A stretch of 64,000 bases of DNA from Streptomyces sp. NBC_01276 (lineage in GTDB: Bacteria; Actinomycetota; Actinomycetes; Streptomycetales; Streptomycetaceae). Below the pieces are notes generated by a model. That model had not been told where the DNA came from. It made no database searches and saw nothing but the letters and a program-made list of their open reading frames with translations. Position numbers and translations under genes: made by a program. The stretch covers positions 1 through 64,000 of the forward strand of contig NZ_CP108444.1 in assembly GCF_041435355.1 (NCBI RefSeq). The letters run 5' to 3'. Numbering within the stretch: the first letter of the stretch is position 1; each line of letters starts with the position of its first letter. Below are positions 41,318 through 49,438 of this stretch, piece after piece.

Positions 41318-42769
41318 TCAGGCGCCGTCGTGACCGCCCGCCCACACGGCGGGGGTCCGCCGCGCCCAGGGCGCGGCCCGTTCCAGCTGTCCGGCGAGGC
41401 GGAAGAGGACGTCCTCGCGTCCGTGGCCCGCGGCGAACTGGACACCCACGGGAAGTCCGGTGGCGGGGTCGGTCTCCAGGGGGACGGACATGGCGGGGGT
41501 GCCCGCGACGTTGAACGGGGCGGTGAAGGGCGAGCGGTGCAGGAGCTGCCGCAGCCGGCCGAGACCGTCCGCGCCTTCGGCGCCCTCGGCGTACGTGCCC
41601 AGGGGGACGGGCAGTTCGGGCAGGGTCGGGGTGAGCAGCAGGTCGTGGTCGGTGAAGTACCGGCCGATCGCGCGCGCGACGCCGTTGCGCATCGCGAGGG
41701 CGTCGACGAACTCCGTCCCGCTGACCCGCTGTCCGTAGGTGTAGGCGGCCAGCGTCCAGGGTTCCACGGTGGTGGGGTCGACGGGTCGTGCGGAGGCCGC
41801 GGCGAAGCCGTCGATCCAGGTCACCAGGTTGGTGCTCCAGAGGCGGGCGTTGGCCAGGACGAATTCCTCCCAGTCGACGCCGAGGTCGACCCGGACCTCT
41901 TCCACCCGGTGCCCCAGGGACTCGGCGAGGCGGGCCGAGCGCAGCGTGGCGTCGACGACCACCGCGTCGACGGCCCGGCCGCCCCAGGGCCGGGTGAGGA
42001 GGCCGATCCTGAGGCTGCCCGGGGAGCGGGTGACCTCCTGGGCGTAGGGCCGTTGCGGTCGCCGGGCGGCGTAGGGGTCACCGGCCTCGGGGCCGTGGAC
42101 GAGGTCCAGCAGCGCGGCGCTGTCGCGTACCGAGCGGCTGAGGGCGCCGTGGACGGCGAGCCCGTTGAAGACCTCGTCCGCGTCGGGGCCCATGGAGATG
42201 CGGCCGCGGGTCGGCTTCAGCCCGAACAGGCCGTTGGCGGCGGCGGGGACACGGATGGAGCCCGCCGCGTCGGTGGCGTGCGCGATCGGGACGATGCCCG
42301 CGGCGACGGCGGCTCCCGAGCCGCCGCTGGAGCCGCCGGGGCTGCGGGCCGGGTCCCAGGGGTTGCGGGTGGCTCCGTACAGGACGCCTTCCGTGGTGGT
42401 GCTGTAGGCGAACTCCGGGGTGGCGGTGCGTCCGAGGGTCACCAGTCCGGCGCGACGGAAGCGGGTCATGAGGGAGGAGTCGGCCGCGGCGGTGTTGCCC
42501 GCGGCGATGCGGCTGCCCAGCTCGACCCGCTTGCCGGCCATCGTGACGGCGAGGTCCTTGATCAGGAAGGGGACCCCGGCCAGTGGCGTACTGCCGGGAG
42601 CCGGGGCGTCCTCGGCGGGCCAGGTCTCGACGACGGCGTTGATCAGCGGATTCACCGCGTCGGACGCGCGTCGGGCGGTCGCGGCGAGTTCCGCGGCGGT
42701 CACTTCCCCGCGGGCGACCAGGCCGGCCAGGCCGACGCCGTCGTGTTCCACGTATTCGGAGAGCTTCAT
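41318..42769 (-). CDS. Amidase signature family enzyme
   Basis: This 483-residue amidase has the Ser-cisSer-Lys triad: Lys in PFLIKDLAVT, then RSPGGSSGGSGAAVAAGIVP with the cis Ser, and the nucleophile Ser in TDAAGSIRVPAA. It hydrolyses amides or related bonds; the substrate is unknown. The promoter region shared with the divergent TetR gene carries a perfect 20-bp palindrome, so it is very likely repressed by that TetR. Confidence 0.88.
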   Translation of the reverse strand: MKLSEYVEHDGVGLAGLVARGEVTAAELAATARRASDAVNPLINAVVETWPAEDAPAPGSTPLAGVPFLIKDLAVTMAGKRVELGSRIAAGNTAAADSSLMTRFRRAGLVTLGRTATPEFAYSTTTEGVLYGATRNPWDPARSPGGSSGGSGAAVAAGIVPIAHATDAAGSIRVPAAANGLFGLKPTRGRISMGPDADEVFNGLAVHGALSRSVRDSAALLDLVHGPEAGDPYAARRPQRPYAQEVTRSPGSLRIGLLTRPWGGRAVDAVVVDATLRSARLAESLGHRVEEVRVDLGVDWEEFVLANARLWSTNLVTWIDGFAAASARPVDPTTVEPWTLAAYTYGQRVSGTEFVDALAMRNGVARAIGRYFTDHDLLLTPTLPELPVPLGTYAEGAEGADGLGRLRQLLHRSPFTAPFNVAGTPAMSVPLETDPATGLPVGVQFAAGHGREDVLFRLAGQLERAAPWARRTPAVWAGGHDGA

Positions 42770-42829
42770 TTTCGTCCGTTCGGGAGGGGCGGAGGGCGGG
42801 ATCGAGCAGACGGTACCGCTCGGTACTGT

Positions 42830-42849
42830 GCGATACCGATCGGTATCGC
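42830..42849. promoter_or_regulatory. Perfect 20-bp palindromic operator
   Basis: GCGATACCGATCGGTATCGC lies between the amidase and TetR genes, with weaker related motifs CGGTACCG at 42811 and CGGTACCGT near 42859. It is the likely binding site of the TetR protein. Confidence 0.7.
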
Positions 42850-42924
42850 ATGGGACTGGGCGGTACCGTAGCATGGGGTGGAGGTGGTGCGACGTGACGC
42901 CCCACCGGACCGACGAGGGGCCGG

Positions 42925-43566
42925 GTGGCGGGCATGGACAGGGCCGGCAGGCAGAGCAGGGTGGCCAAGTTGCCGCCCCGCGAGCGGATCCTCGACGCGG
43001 CGGAAGAGCTCTTCTCGCGCGAGGGGATCAGGGCGGTGGGGGTCCAGGCGATCGCCGACCGGGCCGAGACCACCAAGATGGCGCTGTACCGCCATTTCGA
43101 GACCAAGGACGCGCTGGTCGAGGAGTGGCTGCGGATCGTCGCGGCCGACTACACGGCCGTGTTCGACCGGCTGGAGGAAGCGCACCCCGACGATCCCCGG
43201 GCGCAGGTCCTGGGGATCACCCGGTTCATCGCCGACGGGCTCTCGGAGATCTCCCACCGGGGATGTCCGTTCATCAACTCCGTGGCGGAACTGCCCGACC
43301 GCACCCACCCGGCGCGGCGGCTGGTCGAAGCCCACAAGGCCCGCCAGCTGCGCCGGCTCACCGGCCTGTGCGCCCGGGCCGGACTGCCCGATCCGGACGG
43401 GGCGGCCGCGGAGATCACCTTCCTGCTCGAAGGGGCCCAGGTCAGCGTCCAGAACGGAAGCGTCGAGCACGCGGGCGAGCGGCTCATGAGGATCGTCGGG
43501 GGTGTTCTGGACCGTCACCCGGCCGCAGGGACCGACCCGTCCGCGGAGGGCCGCGCCGCGGAGTGA
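42925..43566 (+). CDS. TetR-family regulator
   Basis: This 213-residue protein has the N-terminal HTH PPRERILDAAEELFSREGIR, VQAIADRAETTKMALYRHFETKDALV. The C-terminal domain contains RGCPFINSVAELPD, typical of the TetR subgroup near hydrolases and oxidoreductases. It is divergent from the amidase and probably represses it and itself. GTG 42925 is used; ATG 42934 is an alternative. Confidence 0.85.
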   Translation: MAGMDRAGRQSRVAKLPPRERILDAAEELFSREGIRAVGVQAIADRAETTKMALYRHFETKDALVEEWLRIVAADYTAVFDRLEEAHPDDPRAQVLGITRFIADGLSEISHRGCPFINSVAELPDRTHPARRLVEAHKARQLRRLTGLCARAGLPDPDGAAAEITFLLEGAQVSVQNGSVEHAGERLMRIVGGVLDRHPAAGTDPSAEGRAAE

Positions 43567-43614
43567 TCCCGGTGGGGTGGGCGGCCCCCTCCGCCCGTGC
43601 GTGCCCGCGTCGCC

Positions 43615-46572
43615 TCACACCGACCGGACGTCGGGGGGCAGGAGCGGGTCGTCGGGGTGTCGGGGCAGGCCGGAGAGGGTGAGGGCGTCGGCGGCCTGGT
43701 CGAGGTGGTCCCTGGCGCGCTTGCGGTCGCCGGTGGCCGCCAGGGCGCTGCCCAGGAGCCGCAGGGCCCGGACCTCGGCCGCGTGCCAGCGGAGCCTGCG
43801 GGTCGCCTCCACCGCGCGCTCGCCGCACTCCACGGCGTCCGGCAGGCGGTTCCCGGCCAGTTGGGCGGCCGTTTCCGACACCAGGTTCATCGCCTCCATC
43901 GTGGGAGAGCCGGACCGCGCTCCCAGTTCGGCGCCCTGCCGGTGCCGGTCGACGGCCTCGTCGGTGCGGCCCTGGTGGCGGGCGGTGCGGCCCAGGTTGT
44001 AGAGGGCGTACGCCTGGCCGCCCCGGTCCCCCGCGTCGACGGCGGACGCGAGGGTGGTCCGGCTGATCTCGGCGGCCTCGTCGGGCCGGCTGAGGCTCAG
44101 CAGTGTGTTGACGCTGCTCGCGCGGGCGTTGCGGCAGGCCCAGTCGCTCCCGTACGCCTCGGCGGCGGTCACGGCCTCCCGGTGCAGGACGTCGGCCTGG
44201 TGCCATTGCGCCCGGTACTGGCAGACGTGGGCCCGGCGGTTGAGGATCCCGGTGTGCACCGCGTCGTCCCCCACCGCCCGCGCCGCGTGTTCGGCGGCGT
44301 CCAGGATCCGGTCCGCCTCGTCCACCCGCCCCAGGTGGGCCAGTGCGCTGCCGAGCACGTGGCCGGCGCGGCCCGCGGCACGCAGGTGGCCCTGGTCCCG
44401 GGCGGTCCGCAGGATCCCGCGGAGCGGTTCGAGGGACTCGGCCCACAGGTACGAGCCCTCCAGGAGCGGTTCGACGGCGAGCGCGAGGTCGGCGGCCACG
44501 GCGACGGCCGACGGCACGGCTTCGAGGATCTGCGCGGCGACGGCGAGCGCGCCGTCGTGCTCGGGGTCGACCAGCCGTCGGCGGCTGTCGGGGCGGCCGG
44601 GGCAGGGGTCCGGGGGGAGCAGGCCGAGGACGCGGTGGCCCGGACGCTCGGCGGCGTGCACGGCACGGGCCTCGGCGAGCAGGTGGTCGAGGAAGCGGGT
44701 GATGGCCACCGCCTGCTCCTCGGGGCGGTCGTCCTCGCGGGAGCGCTCGGCCGCGAACATCCGCAGCAGGGGGTACTGGCGGTAGACCCCGGGACAGGGG
44801 GATTCCAGCAGGCCCAGACCGGTCAGCCGTTCCAGGAACTGCCCGGCGCGCGCCGGTGAGAGCCCGCCGAGGGCGGCCGCCCCCGCGATGTCCGTGGCGC
44901 CCCGGCGGGGGAGCGCCAGCAGCCGGAACAGCCGGGCCTCCTCGTCGTCGAGCAGGTCGTAGCTGGGCCGGATGCACGCGGTGACGCCGTCCTGCGATCC
45001 GGCCGGGGCGGGGAACACGGAGAACGGGGGCAGGGCGGGGAAGGCGGGGTGGGTGCCGTCGAGCAGCCGGACGAAGTCGGACAACGACCACGAGGGCCGT
45101 GCCGCGAGCCGCGCGCCGGCGAGGCGCAGGGCCAGGGGCAGTCCGCCGCACCGCTCGGCCAGGGCCGACGCCTGTCCGGGGTCGGCGGCGATCCGCTGCC
45201 GGCCCGCGACGTCGCCGAGCACGGCCAGCGCCTCGGGGACGGCCAGGGGCTCCAGGCGCACGCGGCGGGCGGTCTGCAGCCCGTCCAGCGCGGCGCGGGC
45301 CGTGACGAGCACCGCGCAGGTCGCCGAGCCCGGGAGCAGTGCCTCGACCTGGGCGGTGTCCCGGGCGTCGTCCAGGACCAGCAGGATCCGCCGGTCGGCC
45401 ACGGTGGTGCGGAAGAGCGCGGCCCGCTCGTGCGGGCCGTCCGGGATCCGCTGCTCTCGCGTCCCGAGCGCCTGGAGGAAGCCGGCCAGTACGGCGGCGG
45501 GGTCGGCGGGGTCCCCCGAGGTACCGCGCAGGCTCGCGTACAGCTGCCCGTCCGGGTAGTGGTCGCGCAGTCGTTGGGCGACGTGGACGGTGAGCGCGCT
45601 CTTGCCGACTCCCGCGGTGCCGGTGACCGTGGCGATGGCGGGAGCGAGGGGTTGCGGCGTCGTCAGGGTGTCGATGAGCTCCCGTACCGCCTCGGTGCGG
45701 CCGACGAGATGGTCCGGGGGGAAGGGGAGCTGGGCAGGTCTGGGGAGGTCGGCGCCCGCGCCGTCCGGGCGGACGGGGGGCTCGTGGGGTGCGGAGGGGC
45801 CGTCGGCGGCGGAGGTGTCACCGGCGGCGGAGGGCTCACCGGGTGCGGAGTGTTCGCCGGCGGCGGGCGGTGTGCGGGGGCTCCGGTGGGGGCGGGTGTG
45901 CCGCTCGTCCCGCTGGTCCTGGTGGTCCTGCGCCGTCGGGGCGTTGCGGCCGCTGCGGGCCAGCGCGAGCCCGGCGAGTTCCCGCAGCCGGCCGTGGAGG
46001 GGGTGTTCCGCGCAGAGCCTGGTCAGTTCGGGGACGAGGCGGGCGTGGCGCCCCAGTCGCAGGTCGAGCTCGATGCGTTCCAGCAGCACCGACAGCCGCA
46101 GTTCCGACAGGCGTTCACGGTGGATCGCGGCGTAGGGGCCCGGTAGTCCGGCGAGCGGGGCCCCCCGCCACAGGCCGAGCGCCCGGGCCAGCAGGTCGGC
46201 CGCCTCGCCGGTGTCCTGCGCGGCCGCGCGGGCGCGGGCCTTGGCGACCAGCCGGTCGAACACGTCGAGGTCCAGTGTGCCGGGGGCGGTGTGCAGGAGG
46301 TATCCCTGGCCGTGCGTCGCGATCCGGGGGCCGAGCGGGCGCCGGAGCCGGTAGACGTGTGACCTGACGGTGCCCACCGCCGTGCGCGGTGGCTCCTCGC
46401 CCCAGAGCCCGTCGACGATCTCGTCGAGGTCCACGATGTCGTTGCGCCGCAGGAGGAGCATCGCGAGCAGCGCCCGCTGCTGCGGCGATCCGAGGGGGAG
46501 CGGTGCGTCGCCGTGACGGACGTGGACCGCCCCGAGCACGGAGAAGAACGGTTCGCACTCAGTGCTCGTCAC
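43615..46572 (-). CDS. SARP-type regulator with NB-ARC and TPR domains
   Basis: This 985-residue protein has an N-terminal winged helix (FFSVLGAVHV, ALLAMLLLRRNDIVD, LWGEEPPRTAVGTVRSHVYR), and a BTAD with LGLWRGAPLAGLPGPYAAIH. The BTAD loses its last TPR-like helices and runs into a 90-residue Ser/Ala/Pro-rich linker (about residues 230-310). NB-ARC follows with Walker A TGTAGVGKSALTV and Walker B RRILLVLDDARD, then TPRs. It is the first of two tandem regulators upstream of the lanthipeptide genes. AGGAGGGAG precedes GTG 46572. Confidence 0.85.
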   Translation of the reverse strand: MTSTECEPFFSVLGAVHVRHGDAPLPLGSPQQRALLAMLLLRRNDIVDLDEIVDGLWGEEPPRTAVGTVRSHVYRLRRPLGPRIATHGQGYLLHTAPGTLDLDVFDRLVAKARARAAAQDTGEAADLLARALGLWRGAPLAGLPGPYAAIHRERLSELRLSVLLERIELDLRLGRHARLVPELTRLCAEHPLHGRLRELAGLALARSGRNAPTAQDHQDQRDERHTRPHRSPRTPPAAGEHSAPGEPSAAGDTSAADGPSAPHEPPVRPDGAGADLPRPAQLPFPPDHLVGRTEAVRELIDTLTTPQPLAPAIATVTGTAGVGKSALTVHVAQRLRDHYPDGQLYASLRGTSGDPADPAAVLAGFLQALGTREQRIPDGPHERAALFRTTVADRRILLVLDDARDTAQVEALLPGSATCAVLVTARAALDGLQTARRVRLEPLAVPEALAVLGDVAGRQRIAADPGQASALAERCGGLPLALRLAGARLAARPSWSLSDFVRLLDGTHPAFPALPPFSVFPAPAGSQDGVTACIRPSYDLLDDEEARLFRLLALPRRGATDIAGAAALGGLSPARAGQFLERLTGLGLLESPCPGVYRQYPLLRMFAAERSREDDRPEEQAVAITRFLDHLLAEARAVHAAERPGHRVLGLLPPDPCPGRPDSRRRLVDPEHDGALAVAAQILEAVPSAVAVAADLALAVEPLLEGSYLWAESLEPLRGILRTARDQGHLRAAGRAGHVLGSALAHLGRVDEADRILDAAEHAARAVGDDAVHTGILNRRAHVCQYRAQWHQADVLHREAVTAAEAYGSDWACRNARASSVNTLLSLSRPDEAAEISRTTLASAVDAGDRGGQAYALYNLGRTARHQGRTDEAVDRHRQGAELGARSGSPTMEAMNLVSETAAQLAGNRLPDAVECGERAVEATRRLRWHAAEVRALRLLGSALAATGDRKRARDHLDQAADALTLSGLPRHPDDPLLPPDVRSV

Positions 46573-46984
46573 GGTGGGCTCCCTCCTGGGGCGGGAGTGT
46601 CCGTTCGTCCGTGGGGGCCGGGAGGGTGTGGGGGGCCGGAACCGGTCCGGTGGGGATGTGGGCGGCGATCGTGCGCACGCGTCACCTCCGTTGAAGAGCA
46701 GGTGGGGTTGCGATGGCCCGGCGGGCCGGTCGGGGGAACCGGACCGCCGGGCCTGGAACGACCTTGCCAGGCGGTCCGGTGACATGACTGCACTCTCGAA
46801 GGATCATGTGAATGCCATGCACCAATAGGAGGCATGGAGTGGGTGGGGGCACCTGTGCCCGGCCGGATCGCGCCGACGGGGGCCACTGGGGGATGTTCCG
46901 GGCGGCGGCGCACCCGCGGGCGGGAGGGCGTGACGAATCTCCGGAGCGCGTCACGAAACTCGCGGCGGCGGTCGGCGCCGGTGC
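46573..46984. other. Intergenic region with collapsed regulator remnant
   Basis: Nothing here is a clear gene. It contains a copy of the LuxR-gene control element (46781-46834) and, 95 bases later, CGTGACGAA...CGTCACGAAA at 46929-46958, which also follows the LuxR gene at 54536-54563. The space between these ends is too short and out of frame for the regulator, so a paralogue may have been deleted. The left part contains the promoter of the SARP gene ending this region. Confidence 0.4.
46781..46834 (+). promoter_or_regulatory. 54-bp control element, copy 1
   Basis: GACAT, 15 bases, GGATCAT, then TGCCATGCAC and TAGGAGGCA occur with identical spacing at 53186-53239 in front of the LuxR-type regulator. 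The last part is a strong ribosome site, so this is a promoter plus leader. Confidence 0.55.
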
Positions 46985-48661
46985 TCAGGGCCGGGCCTGC
47001 GGGCGGTAGGTGCCCGCGGCGGGAGTGTCCAGTACCCCCGCGTCCACCAGGGCCTCGGCGGTGAGGGCGGCGTCGGTGAGACCGGTGCCCAGCACGGCCG
47101 CGAGGTCTCCGACGGACGTCGGGCCGGGTCCGGAGCGGGCGAGCAGGAGGGCGGCGCGCGCCAGTTCGGGCGGCAGGTGCTCCTGGCCCGCAACGGCACC
47201 GTCCGGGGCGCGGGTTCCTTCGCCGGGGTCCGTCCGCGCGGCCCGCGGCCGGGCGGCGTCGAGGTCGACGTACGCCGCACCGGGCAGGCCCAGGGCACGG
47301 GAGCGGGTGGTGACGAGGACGGCGTTGCCGGGTGCGCCGGGCAGCAGGGGCGTCACCTGTGCGGCGTCCCGGGCACCGTCGAGGACGACCAGGACGCGCC
47401 GTACCGCGAGGGCCGACCGGTAGAGCGCGGCCCGCTGCTCCGGATCGTCGGGAACCCTCGCCGCGGGAATCCCGAGGGTGCGCAGGAGGTCCGCCAGGAG
47501 GGGGCCGGGGCCGGCCGGGACGGGGGCCCGGGTGTGCGGGGCGTGCGGGGTGACCGGGGTGACCGGGGTGACCGGGGTGCGCAGGTCGACGAAGAGCGGG
47601 CCGTCGGGGAAACGGTGGGCGATGGTGTCCGCGATCCGCACGGCCAGGGCCCGCTTGCCCGACCCGGCGGGGCCGGTGAGCACCAGGACGGGGACGGCCG
47701 CGCGGCCCGCCGTGCCGGTGAGCACGCGTTCCGCCGCGTCGAGGGCGCGTTCCTCGGCGTGGGCGCGTTCCTCCGCCAGGGCGCGTTCCGCCTCGTCCGC
47801 GGGCGTTCCCGCCCCAAGCGGGCGGGCCGGGGCCACGGGCCGGGTCTGGAGGAGCGGCTTGGGCGCGTCGGTGAGCAGGCGGGCGTGGAGGGCCGTCAGT
47901 TCCGGGCACGGGGTCACGCCGAGTTCCTCGGCCAGGATCCGGTGCGTGTCGGCGAACACGGTGAAGGCCTCCGCCTGCCGGCCGCAGCCGTGCAGGGCCC
48001 GCATGAGCAGGGCCCGCAGTTCCTCGTCGAGCGGGAACTCGGCGGTGAGCGCCGTCAGTTCGGGAATCACGGTGTGGTGCAGGCCGAGGCGCAGGGCGCA
48101 GACGATGTGCCGCTTGCGGGCGGTCGTGCGCAGGGCGGCGAGCCGGGTGCGTTCCGCTTCCGCGAACGGGCCGGGTACGCCGGCCAGGGCCTCCCCCGAC
48201 CACAGGGCCAGGGCGCCGGCCAGCAGGGCGTGTTCGGCGGCGGTGTCGCCGCGTTCGCGGGCCTGCCGGGCGGCCTCGGCCCGCTGCTCGAACCGCCAGG
48301 CGTCGACCGATTCCGGCGGGGTGTGCAGCGTGTATCCGTGCTCGTCGCCGCGCAGGATCCGGGCCGGTCCCCGGGCGGTGCGGCCGGGTTCGAGCAGGGT
48401 GCGCAGCCCCCACAGGTGGGTGCGCAGGTTCCCGGCCGCGCTGGCCGGGGCGTCGTCCCCCCAGACGGCGGCGACGAGCCCGGCCACCGTGACCGGGCGG
48501 CGCCGCCGTAACAGGAGGACGCTCAGGACCGCCTGCCGGCGCGGCGGGCCGGGGCGGACCGCCGGAGCGCCGGGCAGGCCCACCCGGACCGGTCCGAGCA
48601 GCCGGAAGAGGGGGGTGTGGTCACCGTCGGGCGCGCCGTCGGCCCCGTCCCCTGCCCGCAT
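46985..48661 (-). CDS. SARP-type regulator with short NB-ARC-like domain
   Basis: This 558-residue protein has a winged helix (FRLLGPVRVG, AVLSVLLLRRRRPVT, VWGDDAPASAAGNLRTHLWG) and a complete BTAD (LWSGEALAGVPGPFAEAERT, ALHGCGRQAEAFTVFADTHR, LAEELGVTPCPEL). A P-loop region GPAGSGKRALAV has Arg where Thr or Ser is usual, and RVLVVLDGARD follows. It ends without TPRs in a small wing-like domain. Codon 51 is TTA, implying bldA control. A nine-base tandem repeat (47550-47577) encodes TPV repeats. GAGGAG precedes ATG 48661. It is a plausible activator of the lanthipeptide genes. Confidence 0.85.
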   Translation of the reverse strand: MRAGDGADGAPDGDHTPLFRLLGPVRVGLPGAPAVRPGPPRRQAVLSVLLLRRRRPVTVAGLVAAVWGDDAPASAAGNLRTHLWGLRTLLEPGRTARGPARILRGDEHGYTLHTPPESVDAWRFEQRAEAARQARERGDTAAEHALLAGALALWSGEALAGVPGPFAEAERTRLAALRTTARKRHIVCALRLGLHHTVIPELTALTAEFPLDEELRALLMRALHGCGRQAEAFTVFADTHRILAEELGVTPCPELTALHARLLTDAPKPLLQTRPVAPARPLGAGTPADEAERALAEERAHAEERALDAAERVLTGTAGRAAVPVLVLTGPAGSGKRALAVRIADTIAHRFPDGPLFVDLRTPVTPVTPVTPHAPHTRAPVPAGPGPLLADLLRTLGIPAARVPDDPEQRAALYRSALAVRRVLVVLDGARDAAQVTPLLPGAPGNAVLVTTRSRALGLPGAAYVDLDAARPRAARTDPGEGTRAPDGAVAGQEHLPPELARAALLLARSGPGPTSVGDLAAVLGTGLTDAALTAEALVDAGVLDTPAAGTYRPQARP

Positions 48662-48737
48662 CCGGACTCCTCGGCGGTGTCGAGCGATCTGACTGCGTGG
48701 CGGCTGCCCGCCCGGACCGGGTCCGGGCGGGCGACTG

Positions 48738-49199
48738 TCATTCGTTGTTCACGAAGACGGTAACGCCCCACGCGTCCTGCGAGCCGATGACCGCGATCAG
48801 GCGGCCGTCGCTCAGGCCCACTTCGTAGCGCCACTTCCCGTTGTCCTGGCAGTAGGCGTTCGGCGCCCCGACCCTGACCACGGTCTGAATGTCGTCCCAG
48901 GAGACCCTGCGCTCCGCCATCCGCTGCCGCATGTGCTGTGACGCCCCCCGGAGGCTGGTCGGAGCGGTTCCGCCGCAATCCGTCGGCTCCTTGACCGGGG
49001 GGCAGCCCTGGCCGTCGTCGCGGCAGCGCATCGGCGAGATCGGCGAGTCCAGCAGGTCCGCGAGCTGGACCGTCGTCGCGGTCTGGGTCCGGGCCTGGAC
49101 CGGGGCGGGTGTCGCCGCCTGGGCCGGGACCGCGGTGAGCGCCGCCGCGGAGGCGGCGAGGGCGACCAGCGCGAGCCGGAAGCGCTGCGAGTTGATCAT
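48738..49199 (-). CDS. Secreted DUF4258-like protein
   Basis: This 153-residue protein has a signal peptide (RLALVALAASAAALTAVPAQA-ATPA). The C-terminal half reads RMAERRVSWDDIQTVVRVG, WRYEVGLSDGRLIAVIG, WGVTVFV. This is the DUF4258 pattern, a BECR/RelE-like fold found in RNase toxins and related proteins. Three Cys in the middle (MRCRDDGQGCPP, PTDCGG) may form disulphides. A secreted version next to lanthipeptide genes could be a toxin or a processing factor; neither is proven. GGAAGAAG precedes the ATG. Confidence 0.65.
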   Translation of the reverse strand: MINSQRFRLALVALAASAAALTAVPAQAATPAPVQARTQTATTVQLADLLDSPISPMRCRDDGQGCPPVKEPTDCGGTAPTSLRGASQHMRQRMAERRVSWDDIQTVVRVGAPNAYCQDNGKWRYEVGLSDGRLIAVIGSQDAWGVTVFVNNE

Positions 49200-49438
49200 G
49201 GGGGGCTTCTTCCCTTGTTCCGTCACGTGTGCGGCCCCGCGGCCGCCTGGAACGAATGTCGGCGGTGGCCGTCCACGCGTGATGAGCGGGCGGTCGGTCC
49301 TGTGATCACCGGCGATGGGCGTCCGTCCATCGCACGAGGACCGGCCCGCCGCACAGTGGTGGCCATGAACGACGAACCGACCGTCCACCACCGGGAACCG
49401 CCGGCGGACGGCGGAGCGGATTCCGGGAGGAGGAAGCG

